From: Bog-756 sp963704615
Lineage (GTDB): Bacteria; Actinomycetota; Acidimicrobiia; Acidimicrobiales; RAAP-2
Assembly (NCBI GenBank): GCA_963704615.1
Contig: OY969923.1
Coordinates: 2,914,001-2,978,000 of the forward strand
DNA: 64,000 bases
Reading direction: 5' to 3'
A program made the translations under genes and the position numbers. Position 1 is the first letter of the stretch. The number at the start of each line of letters is the position of its first letter. Under the pieces are notes generated by a model that made no database searches, had not been told where the DNA came from, and saw nothing but the letters and a program-made list of their open reading frames with translations. Below are positions 1 through 7,198 of the stretch, piece by piece.

Positions 1-375
1 GGTTCGATGGTGGCCGACCGTCGTGGCATCACCACCGGCTACACCCTGATGAGCCTGCAGGAGCGGGGCATCCTTTTGGTCGGGCCCGGGACCGAGGTCT
101 ACGAGGGCATGGTCATCGGGGAGAACGCCCGCGACGAGGAGATGGACGTCAACCCGACCAAGGAGAAGAAGCAGACCAACATCCGCTCGGCCAGCGCCGA
201 CGAGGCCATCCGCCTCACTCCTCCACTGCTCCTCTCGCTCGAGCAGGCACTCGAGTTCATCACCGACGACGAGTGCGTCGAGGTCACGCCCAAGGCGGTC
301 CGCCTGCGCAAGGTCGTCCTCGATGCCGCCACCCGCGGCCGCCACCGCAGCCGCGCCCGCAAAGCGGCCGTCTGA
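1..375 (+). CDS. typA: TypA/BipA translational GTPase, C-terminal fragment
   Basis: This is the 3' end of a gene that begins before the window. The visible ~124 residues match the C-terminal domain of TypA/BipA, a ribosome-associated translational GTPase: the segments 'YEGMVIGENARD', 'VNPTKEKKQTN' and 'ALEFITDDECVEVTP' are family hallmarks, followed by 'LRKVVLD' and a basic tail. The GTP-binding domains lie upstream and cannot be checked. The gene ends at a TGA at 373-375, before a tRNA gene on the opposite strand. Confidence in the family is high. Confidence 0.93.
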   Translation, partial: GSMVADRRGITTGYTLMSLQERGILLVGPGTEVYEGMVIGENARDEEMDVNPTKEKKQTNIRSASADEAIRLTPPLLLSLEQALEFITDDECVEVTPKAVRLRKVVLDAATRGRHRSRARKAAV

Positions 376-457
376 CCCCGACAACAGAAGGCACAGACTG
401 CGTCCCACCCGACAGTGAGTCGTCCGTCAGAAAACTCGGAGGGAGGGCCCCCAAAAG

Positions 458-530
458 CTCCGAGGGGAGGGCTCGAACCTCCAACATCTGGCTCCAAAGG
501 CCAGCGTTCTGCCAGTTGAACTACCTCGGA
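458..530 (-). tRNA. tRNA-Gln (anticodon UUG)
   Basis: Read on the minus strand this 73-nt segment folds as a tRNA. The acceptor stem TCCGAGG/CCTCGGA pairs 7 of 7 with discriminator G. The anticodon stem CTGGC/GCCAG encloses the loop CTTTGGA, giving anticodon TTG (Gln). A T-arm with GGTTCGAGCC is present. The CCA end is not encoded. Confidence 0.93.
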
Positions 531-670
531 ACAGCGTGCCGGTCTTCCTTCAGACGACGGCCACAGGCTACTCCGGAGCCCGGCGGGCGCAGCCCATCCG
601 GTGGCGCCCGCGACCGGAACCGGATGACTCGCCGCCGTGTCCGTGCCACGGTATGGCGGCACGTTCCCGA

Positions 671-676
671 TAGGCT
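671..676 (+). promoter_or_regulatory. Leaderless-type -10 (TAGGCT) for the response regulator
   Basis: TAGGCT fits the actinobacterial TANNNT -10 element and ends 9 nt before the ATG at 686, so transcription would begin at or next to the start codon. No clear -35 is visible. Confidence 0.5.
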
Positions 677-685
677 CCCGGCCAC

Positions 686-1357
686 ATGAGAGTCCTCGTC
701 GTCGATGACGATCCTGCCGTCAGTGGCGCACTCAACCGTGCTCTTCGCCTGGAGGGATACGAGGTCTCCTTGGCCGACGACGGCACCCGGGCGCTGGAGG
801 AGATCGCCATTCGTCCGCCCGATGCGCTGATCCTCGACATCGGCCTCCCCACCATCGACGGACTCGACGTGTGCAGACGACTTCGGGCCGCCGACGACGA
901 CACCCCGGTGCTGATGCTCACCGCCCGCGACGCCATCAACGACCGGGTCCAGGGCCTTGACGCCGGAGCCGATGACTACCTGGTCAAACCCTTCGCGCTG
1001 GCCGAGCTGCTGGCCCGCTTGCGGGCTTTGTTGCGGCGCCGGCCCGAGGATACCGACGAGGTGCTCCAGTTCGCCGACCTCGCCCTCGATCCGATCACTC
1101 GAGAAGCCCGCCGCGGCGACCGGTCCTTCACCCTGACCCGCATCGAGTTCGACCTGCTCGAACTGCTGTTGCGCCACCCCCGCCAGGTCCTCACCCGCGA
1201 GGTCATCCTCGACCGTGTGTGGGGATACACCTTCGATTCCGGCACCAACTCGCTCGCCGTCTACGTGGGCTACCTCCGACGCAAGACCGAGGCCGGCAAC
1301 GAGCCGCGGCTGATCCACACGGCCCGGGGCGTCGGTTACGTCTTGCGTGAGCCGTGA
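686..1357 (+). CDS. OmpR/PhoB-family response regulator, MprA-like
   Basis: This is a 223-residue two-component response regulator. The receiver domain (about 1-115) has the acidic triad D7-D9, phospho-acceptor D51 ('LILDIGLP'), T79 and K101 ('LVKPF'). The C-terminal half (about 128-223) is a winged-helix DNA-binding domain with 'LTRIEFDLLELL' and 'VYVGYLRRKTE', and it ends 'RGVGYVLREP' much like mycobacterial MprA. The partner kinase follows 86 nt downstream. The start ATG sits 9 nt after a TANNNT element, consistent with a leaderless mRNA. MprA in mycobacteria governs envelope-stress responses; that role here is inference. Confidence 0.9.
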   Translation: MRVLVVDDDPAVSGALNRALRLEGYEVSLADDGTRALEEIAIRPPDALILDIGLPTIDGLDVCRRLRAADDDTPVLMLTARDAINDRVQGLDAGADDYLVKPFALAELLARLRALLRRRPEDTDEVLQFADLALDPITREARRGDRSFTLTRIEFDLLELLLRHPRQVLTREVILDRVWGYTFDSGTNSLAVYVGYLRRKTEAGNEPRLIHTARGVGYVLREP

Positions 1358-1443
1358 CCGGTGTCCTCTGCCCCTGAGATCCTCCTCGAGATCCCCGACA
1401 CCGGCGTGCCCGACGATCCGTCTCGGATCAGCGGGGGGCACCC

Positions 1444-2831
1444 ATGACCTTTCGCGGCCGCCTGGTGCTGACCGCCACCGCCGCCGTGCTGGTGGTCGTC
1501 GTCCTCGGCTCCTTTGCCACCTACATCGTCGCCTACAACTCGCTGGTCGGATCGGTCGACGTCAACCTGAGCACCGCGGCCCACGATGCCATCAACGCCT
1601 CCACCGCCCCCAGCATCCCCAACCTCTGCAGCACCCCGGCGGGATCCTGTCAGCAGGTGGTCGGCGCCGACGGATCGGTGATCACGACCACACAGGTGCT
1701 GCCGGTCAACAGCGCCGTCCGAGCCACGGCCGCGAGTGGGGGACGGGGGTCGAACGTCTTCCTCTCCGCCACCGTCAACGGCGTCGCTGTCCGCGAGATC
1801 GCCTCCGCCATCCCGCCCGGCTTCGTGTTCAACGACGGGGTCGAGTTCGCCAGGCTCCCCAGTGGTGGTGCCCTCCAGCTCACCGCACCGCTCACCGGTG
1901 TCAACCAGGAGCTCCGTCATCTCGCTCTCGCCCTGTGGCTGATCGTGCTGGTGGGGATCACCGTTGCCGTGCTTCTGGGCCTCGCCGTGGGCCAGACGGT
2001 CCTGGGTCCTCTCAACAACCTGACCAGCACCGTGGAGGACCTGGCCGAGACCACGGACATGTCGCAGCGACTCGACCCCGGCGGCCCCGACGAGCTCGGT
2101 CGGCTGCGACGCGCCTTCAATCGACTGTTGGCCGCTCTCGACACCTCCCGCGAGAGCCAGCGTCAACTGGTGCTCGACGCCTCCCACGAGTTGCGCACCC
2201 CGCTGACCAGCCTCCGGACCAACATGGAGGTGGCCCGTCGGCTCGAGGAGCTGGCGCCCGACGAGAGACAGGTCCTGATCAACGACGTGCTCACTCAGCT
2301 CGACGAGCTGACCACCCTTGTGGGCGACATGGCCGAGCTGGCCCGGGGCGAGCAGCCTCAGCTCACCTCCGAGCCGATCCGGCTCGACGCCATCGTCCTC
2401 GAGGCGGTCGAGGTGGCCACCACCCATGGTCGGAGCCGGGGCGTGGTCTTCGACACCCAGGTGGCTCCGACCTGGGTGTCGGGATCGCCGGCCCGGGTGG
2501 GTCGGGCAGTGGACAATCTCCTGGACAACGCGCTCAAGTGGAGCCCCGATGGCGGGGTCGTGGAGGTGGCCTGCTCCGACGGCACCCTCATCGTGCGCGA
2601 TCACGGACCCGGCGTCGATGACAGTGATGTCAACTTCATCTTCGACCGCTTCTACCGCGCCCCAGCGCCCGGTCGAAGCCCGGCTCCGGATTGGGACTGG
2701 CCATCGTGGCCCAGGTGGCCCGGGACGAGGGCGGCAGTGTCAACGTCTACCGGGCCCAGGGCGGCGGGTCGGTCTTCCGATTCAGTCTGCCCGAGGTGTC
2801 ACCACCACCCGAGGCGGCAACCGAAGACTGA
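1444..2831 (+). CDS. Sensor histidine kinase, MprB-like, frameshifted near its end
   Basis: This membrane sensor kinase pairs with the upstream regulator. TM1 spans residues ~8-30, an extracytoplasmic sensor region follows, and TM2 is at ~161-183, then a HAMP segment. The phospho-acceptor is H248 in 'DASHELRTPL'. The N box is 'VDNLLDNALKW' (N358, N362), then 'DHGPG' and 'DRFYRA'. In one frame the protein then loses homology. From about 2670 the -1 frame encodes 'GSGLGLAIVAQVARDEGG' and ends at a TGA at 2829-2831, so one base is missing in the C-rich stretch 2658-2671. There is no slippery heptamer. Sequencing error or a recent inactivating mutation are both possible. The undisturbed frame would run into bS22. 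Confidence 0.85.
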
Positions 2832-2897
2832 CCTCGGGCCACGACGGTCGGACCCCCTGCCAGCTGGGAAACGTGGCAGGGAGCCGCTCCGGTGGGC

Positions 2898-2903
2898 TAG
2901 CGT
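2898..2903 (+). promoter_or_regulatory. -10 element (TAGCGT) for the bS22 gene
   Basis: TAGCGT ends 10 nt before the ATG at 2914. Its presence argues that the small gene is transcribed on its own rather than only from the kinase operon. Confidence 0.45.
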
Positions 2904-2913
2904 GCCCGTCGAC

Positions 2914-3015
2914 ATGGGATCCCTGATCAAGAAGCGCCGGAAGCGCATGCGCAAGAAGAAGCACAAGAAGATGTTGAAGGCCACTCGTTGGCAGCGGAGG
3001 GCAGCCGGCAAGTAG
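2914..3015 (+). CDS. Small ribosomal subunit protein bS22
   Basis: This 33-residue, extremely basic protein reads MGSLIKKRRKRM, then KKKHKKMLKATR, and ends RRAAGK. It matches length and pattern of the 33-residue bS22 of mycobacteria ('MGSVIKKRRKRM...'), a 30S protein seen in mycobacterial ribosome structures and a member of the AURKAIP1/COX24-like family. The start is fixed by the conserved MGS beginning and a TANNNT element 10 nt upstream. It is in the same frame as the shifted kinase reading, so automatic callers may fuse the two. Confidence 0.92.
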   Translation: MGSLIKKRRKRMRKKKHKKMLKATRWQRRAAGK

Positions 3016-3091
3016 CTCTCCTTCCCCGGTTGGGTCGGAGAACAGAAACGCACGAAGGTCCATCAAGGACGAGTGTCAGGTGCGAGCGTCC

Positions 3092-3919
3092 TCAGGATGA
3101 CGAGGCTGTCGTCGTCACCGGAACCAGCTCCGCCGTTTCCCCGTTGAGCTCGAGCGATCGGCGCTCACCGATTCCCAACTCCTCGGGCCCGCCTTCGACG
3201 TACCAGGTCGATCCGCTCCCGGCCAGGCACGGCCGGCGACCGGTGAGGTCCTCGAATCGTGCCCGCCACGGGAGGAGACGGGGTTCGACCTCGAGGGCCG
3301 CGGCCTCCAGCTCGTTGGGCTGGCGAGACGATGCCGCCCCCCGTCCCCCCTCGGCCAGTCGGTCCCAGGCCCGGTACACGGACGCGGTGTCGACGCCGAA
3401 GGGCAACAACAAGAGGACGAACCGCCTTTGTTGGTAGGGCAGGGCGACGACCTCGTCCCCCACCCCGCGCACCAGCGCCCGGCCTCCAGCCAGACAGAAG
3501 GGAACATCGGCACCCAGGCCGGCGGCGACGGCCGTGTCGGTGCAGCCGGCCCACCGCAAGATGGCCGCGGCATCGGCCGAACCTCCGCCCAGGCCGGCCC
3601 CGGGAGGGACCCTTTTGACCACGTGGACCCGGGCCGTCCGGCCCACGACGGCCAGTGCCCGGGCCACCAGGTTGTCGGCGCCCGCCGAGATCGGTGTCGT
3701 CCACCATCCGCGGCCGTCACCGCCTTCGCCCTTCGGATCGGCGGCGATGGTCAATCCGAGCCCGTCGGTGATGACCAGTGTGTCGACCAGGTCGACGGTG
3801 ACCATCTCGGATTCGAGCAGGTGATAGCCGTCGTGACGGACACCGGTGATCCGGAGGGAGAGGGTGAGCTTGGCCGGGGCCGACACCTCCACCGGACCCG
3901 GGGGGCGTGGCGAGGTCAC
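3092..3919 (-). CDS. ispE: 4-diphosphocytidyl-2-C-methyl-D-erythritol kinase
   Basis: This GHMP-family kinase phosphorylates CDP-methylerythritol in the non-mevalonate isoprenoid pathway. It has the N-terminal substrate motif 'SAPAKLTLSLRITG', the glycine-rich ATP loop 'PPGAGLGGGSADAAA', the late motif 'LAGSGSTWYV' and a length of 275 aa, near normal. I chose the GTG at 3919 because it overlaps the rsmA stop codon as GTGA, implying translational coupling. An ATG at 3973 would add 18 residues and overlap rsmA by 58 nt. rsmA-ispE adjacency is as in mycobacteria. Confidence 0.92.
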   Translation of the reverse strand: MTSPRPPGPVEVSAPAKLTLSLRITGVRHDGYHLLESEMVTVDLVDTLVITDGLGLTIAADPKGEGGDGRGWWTTPISAGADNLVARALAVVGRTARVHVVKRVPPGAGLGGGSADAAAILRWAGCTDTAVAAGLGADVPFCLAGGRALVRGVGDEVVALPYQQRRFVLLLLPFGVDTASVYRAWDRLAEGGRGAASSRQPNELEAAALEVEPRLLPWRARFEDLTGRRPCLAGSGSTWYVEGGPEELGIGERRSLELNGETAELVPVTTTASSS

Positions 3920-4788
3920 CGGTCGGGCTCTGACCCTGCCGCCGGGGGCTCCCAGGCGGCCAGGCACTCCCATTCGGCCAAGGACAGCTCCTCGGCCCGT
4001 GCCGTCGATCTGATGCCGGCGGTGTCGAATGCTTCGGGAAGGACCAACCCCTCGAGTGACCGGCGGAGCATCTTTCGGCGGTGGGCGAATCCGGCCCGGA
4101 CCACCGAAAACAGGCGCTGATAGCGGGGCGAGGCGGCTCCGTCGGATTGGTCCCCCACCCTCTCGGGTCGTCGGTCCAGGCGGACCAGCACCGACTCGAC
4201 CCGGGGCCGTGGAATGAAGACCGAGGCGGACACCCGACCGACGACCTGAGCGGTGGCCCAGTAGGCCACCTTCACCGACACCGCCCCGTAGGCGTCGTCA
4301 CCCGCGGCTGCAGCCAGCCGCTCCCCCACCTCGCGCTGGACCATCACCACCAGCGAGGACACCTGGGGGGCCTCCTCCAGCGCACGGATGACCAAAGGCA
4401 CGGCGACGTTGTAGGGAAGATTGGCCACCAGTGTCCACGGCGCGTCGCTCGGGTCCCCGCCGCCCAGCAGATCGGGCCAGTCGACGGTCAGGGCATCCCC
4501 CTCCACCACCCGCACACCGAAGGGCTCGACCTGGGCCCTCAGGACCGGAAGCACGCCGCGGTCGATCTCCAGGGCGGTGACCGCCGCACCGGCTTCGACC
4601 AAAGCCAGGGTGAGCGAGCCCAGGCCCGCGCCCACCTCGATCACCCGCTGGCCGGGAACGATCCCGGCGATCCGGACGATCCGGCGGACGGTGTTGCCGT
4701 CGGCCACGAAGTTCTGCCCCAGAGCCCGGCTCGGCCGCAGGTCGTTGGCCAGGAGCAGTTCGTGGATCTCTGCTCGACCGTGGGTCAT
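3916..4788 (-). CDS. rsmA: 16S rRNA (adenine1518-N6/adenine1519-N6)-dimethyltransferase
   Basis: The KsgA/RsmA enzyme dimethylates two adjacent adenines in helix 45 of 16S rRNA during 30S assembly. Visible are 'ALGQNFVAD' near the N-terminus, the SAM-binding loop 'EVGAGLGSLT' (51-60), acidic 'LEID' (73-76), the catalytic NLPY at 123-126 and 'FIPRPRVESVLVRL'. Length is 290 aa. It overlaps ispE by 4 nt. In mycobacteria it is co-transcribed behind rpfB; here a plus-strand gene separates it from the equivalent upstream gene. Confidence 0.95.
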   Translation of the reverse strand: MTHGRAEIHELLLANDLRPSRALGQNFVADGNTVRRIVRIAGIVPGQRVIEVGAGLGSLTLALVEAGAAVTALEIDRGVLPVLRAQVEPFGVRVVEGDALTVDWPDLLGGGDPSDAPWTLVANLPYNVAVPLVIRALEEAPQVSSLVVMVQREVGERLAAAAGDDAYGAVSVKVAYWATAQVVGRVSASVFIPRPRVESVLVRLDRRPERVGDQSDGAASPRYQRLFSVVRAGFAHRRKMLRRSLEGLVLPEAFDTAGIRSTARAEELSLAEWECLAAWEPPAAGSEPDR

Positions 4789-4927
4789 CCGGTCAGTGTG
4801 TCACTTCTCGGTGTCGTCACCGGTCAGGCTCCTCCCGACGGTCCCGCTCGGTGACGACAGTCCCGACCCGGGCCGACGAATGCCCGCCAGTGCGTGCCGA
4901 GCGGCACGGTGGCCACCGCCGGGCCCC

Positions 4928-4933
4928 TACCCT
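4928..4933 (+). promoter_or_regulatory. -10 element (TACCCT), leaderless type
   Basis: TACCCT ends 7 nt before the ATG at 4941 and supports that start over the upstream ATG at 4851. Confidence 0.4.
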
Positions 4934-4940
4934 GGCCCGC

Positions 4941-5333
4941 ATGGAGGTTCCCATCGCCTGTCGACTGGAGGACGGACAGGCGCGGGACCAACTCGAGGCA
5001 TGGCGCGTCCTGTTGGACCACCCGACGGTGACGGCGCGGCGGATCTCGCCGACAGAGGCAGTGATCGGAGTGACCGAAGGTCTCGAGCTGCTACCCGACC
5101 TGGTCAGGTTGGCTCAGAGGGAGAAGGCCTGCTGTCCCTTCTTCGATTTCCGCCTCGAGATCGAGGCCGACAGGATCGATCTGGTGATGTCGGTTCCCGC
5201 CGATGGCGCCTTTGTCCTCGACAACTTCGTCCGGGGCGGCGCCGGCGGCATCCCCCCGGAGTCGACCGAGGATTCGTCGGCCAGATTCTCGTCGAATCCG
5301 CCCGGAGGAACAGAGGCGGGCGTCACCAACTGA
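4941..5333 (+). CDS. Small conserved-type protein with Cys-Cys-Pro-Phe motif, function unknown
   Basis: A 130-residue cytosolic protein with no signal peptide or TM segment. Its centre reads 'LVRLAQREKACCPFFDFRLE'. An acidic/basic helix ending in CCPF followed by a beta-rich segment ('DRIDLVMSVPADG') occurs in many small uncharacterised bacterial proteins, sometimes near metal-resistance genes. The vicinal cysteines could bind a soft metal, but this is inference. The start is supported by a TANNNT element. The gene sits antisense between the RlpA-like gene and rsmA, overlapping the former by 11 nt tail to tail. Confidence 0.72.
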   Translation: MEVPIACRLEDGQARDQLEAWRVLLDHPTVTARRISPTEAVIGVTEGLELLPDLVRLAQREKACCPFFDFRLEIEADRIDLVMSVPADGAFVLDNFVRGGAGGIPPESTEDSSARFSSNPPGGTEAGVTN

Positions 5334-6072
5334 GTTCAGCGTCGATGACGCCTTGTGAAAGCGGGGCGATCTCGGCGAACGTCGCCGTGGCCAGGTCGAT
5401 GGCGCGGGCCGTGTCCTGCTCTCGGTCATTGACCACGCAGCTCACCGACGCTCCGTTGGCCGGGTTGGTGATGCGGACCACGGTCCCGAAGGGCAGCCAC
5501 GGACTGGCGCACGTGCCCGCCGGATGGTCGTAGTAGGTGACCTGCCCCTCGCCGGAGAAGCCGGCCGATGTCGAGGCCAGCGGAGGCGACGGGGGCGACG
5601 GCGCGGTGGTCGGGGGCACGGTCGCCATGGTGGTGGGGACCGTCGCCGGTTCGGCGGCCGACAGGTTGGTGGCCACGACGGCAGTGGGTCCAGAAACGGA
5701 GGACGGAGCGGTCGTGGTGGTGGCCGTCGGGACAGCCGGGCTGGATGTGACCTTGGCCTTCTTGACCTCTGCTTTGACCGCCGCGAAATCCGAGGTTCGT
5801 GCGATCGCCGGGGCTGGCTTGTCCCTTGCCATGCGAGGCCGAGCAGTAGCCATGGGTCGGTCGGGAGGACGGTGCCGGGCGGGCTTCGGCCGGGCCGGCG
5901 ACGCGCCGGCCGCACCGTTCTGGCTCAACAGGAGGGGCACGATGAGCACGGCACCGCAAAGGAGCAGCGCGGCACCTGGCCGGCTCCCCCGTTGGATTCT
6001 GGTCCTCAGGACTCCACTCTCCTTGCGAGGCTGGCAGGCCGCCTCCCGGGTATCACCCCTGGGGAGGCACAT
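5323..6072 (-). CDS. RlpA-like double-psi beta-barrel secreted protein
   Basis: This is an exported cell-wall protein. A hydrophobic signal/anchor segment 'GAALLLCGAVLIVPLLL' is followed by a long Ala/Pro/Thr-rich linker. The C-terminal ~90 residues form an RlpA-type double-psi beta-barrel: 'GQVTYYDHPAGTCASPWLPFGT', 'VRITNPANGASVSCVVNDRE' and 'AIDLATATF'. RlpA-like domains bind or cleave peptidoglycan glycan strands. The gene occupies the position of rpfB in mycobacteria (metG-tatD-rpfB-rsmA-ispE). The start is unsure. The ATG at 6072 lies inside a predicted hairpin; a CTG at 6009, after AAGGAG, would give a more normal signal peptide. Confidence 0.8.
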   Translation of the reverse strand: MCLPRGDTREAACQPRKESGVLRTRIQRGSRPGAALLLCGAVLIVPLLLSQNGAAGASPARPKPARHRPPDRPMATARPRMARDKPAPAIARTSDFAAVKAEVKKAKVTSSPAVPTATTTTAPSSVSGPTAVVATNLSAAEPATVPTTMATVPPTTAPSPPSPPLASTSAGFSGEGQVTYYDHPAGTCASPWLPFGTVVRITNPANGASVSCVVNDREQDTARAIDLATATFAEIAPLSQGVIDAELSW

Positions 6073-6093
6073 CCACCCCTCTGAGGGATGGAT
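6041..6093 (-). promoter_or_regulatory. Structured mRNA leader (two stable hairpins) before the RlpA-like gene
   Basis: On the minus strand two GC-rich hairpins lie in tandem. One pairs 6071-6079 with 6085-6093 (9 bp, loop of 5). The other pairs 6041-6047 with 6062-6068 (7 bp with an inner GGG/CCC stem). Then follow 'CAGCCTCGCAAGG' and the candidate ribosome site AAGGAG. In M. tuberculosis the rpfB-ksgA-ispE leader carries an RNA switch, so a regulatory leader here is plausible. I cannot match it to a known riboswitch class. Confidence 0.35.
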
Positions 6094-6275
6094 CGGACCG
6101 TCTCCTCCGAGCCGGTCCTGGGAACACGCCCGACAGTCGCACTCCGAGATCAAAGCAAAACGACCGCTGAACTAGCGGCCGCAAACCAGAGGCTAGGCGG
6201 GCCGGCTCCCGGCGATCAAACCCGGCCCCCGGCCCTGGTCAGAGGGCTCCCGTGGCGACCACCGAGATGGCTGAA

Positions 6276-7178
6276 TCAGCCCTCCAGGGCGAAGAGAGCC
6301 CGCGCATTTCGAGTGGAGGCCTGGGCCACCTCCTCGGTGCGCACCCCTTTGACTTGGGCGATCATCGCGCCGATCAGGGGAACTCTCGACGGCTCGTTGA
6401 GGGATCCGCGGTGGGGCACCGGAGCCAGGAAGGGCGCGTCCGTCTCCACCAACAGCCGGTCCATCGGGCACAGGGCGGCCGCTTCTCGGACATCGGCCGC
6501 GTTCTTGAAGGTGACCACGCCACTGAACGACAGCGAGGTCCCCAGATCGAGGCATCGTCGGGCTTCCTCCGGCCCCCCTGTGAAGCAGTGGACGACGGTT
6601 CGCTCGGGAACTCCCGAGCTCGCAAGGATGTCCACCGTGTCATCCCACGCCTCCCTGGTGTGGATCACGAGAGCCGTGCGGTAGCGGTGGGCCAGAGCAA
6701 CCTGACGCTCGAACATCTCCCGCTGCACGGGACGGGGCGAATGGTCGTAGTGGTAGTCGAGGCCGCATTCACCGATGCCGACGACCACCGGTTGATCCCG
6801 GTCTTGTTCCCCGTCCCCAGCGGGCTCGCCCTTGGATCCCTCCTCGTCGAGCTCCGCCCACAGCAGGTCCTCGACGGCATCGATCCCGTCGACGGCGTCG
6901 TGGGGGTGGAGACCGACGGTGGCCCACAGCTCGACCCCCTCGGCCACAGCCACCGAATCGGGCCGACGCATGGTCCGTACCAAGGCCACCGCCTCATTCG
7001 ACGACTCCGCACCGGTCCCGATGCAGACCATCCGACTCACGCCGGCCTCGGCGGCGCGGGCAATAATCCCTGCCAACCGGGTGGCGTGGGGGCCGGGCGA
7101 AGTCTCGTCGCCGGTCTCGGCGAACTCACGTTGGAGGTGGCAGTGGGAGTCGAACCACTCGATAACCGCGTCGTGCAC
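6276..7178 (-). CDS. tatD: TatD-family metal-dependent deoxyribonuclease
   Basis: This 300-aa TIM-barrel metallohydrolase has the first metal motif H12-C-H14 ('FDSHCHL'), the bridging Glu in 'VGIGECGLDYHYD', His in 'ALVIHTREAW', 'VVHCFTGG', and the late Asp in 'LLVETDAPFLAP'. TatD enzymes act as 3'-5' DNases and in nucleotide or D-tyrosyl turnover. The GTG start at 7178 has AAGGGAG upstream and lies 20 nt behind metG. A longer reading frame continues upstream through metG out of frame and is spurious. Confidence 0.93.
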   Translation of the reverse strand: MHDAVIEWFDSHCHLQREFAETGDETSPGPHATRLAGIIARAAEAGVSRMVCIGTGAESSNEAVALVRTMRRPDSVAVAEGVELWATVGLHPHDAVDGIDAVEDLLWAELDEEGSKGEPAGDGEQDRDQPVVVGIGECGLDYHYDHSPRPVQREMFERQVALAHRYRTALVIHTREAWDDTVDILASSGVPERTVVHCFTGGPEEARRCLDLGTSLSFSGVVTFKNAADVREAAALCPMDRLLVETDAPFLAPVPHRGSLNEPSRVPLIGAMIAQVKGVRTEEVAQASTRNARALFALEG

Positions 7179-7198
7179 CGCCGTACTCCCTTGCTGTG

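Noticed and set aside
2640..2680. Programmed -1 frameshifting in the histidine kinase
   Set aside because: There is no X XXY YYZ slippery site, and the alternative product has no sensible C-terminus. A missing base at a C run explains the data.
6000..6130. A c-di-AMP (ydaO-type) riboswitch before the RlpA-like gene
   Set aside because: CAGCCTCGCAAGG resembles its 3' part, but the required CAGCTAACCTCG block and the 5' GGGGGA element are missing, so only a generic structured leader is reported.
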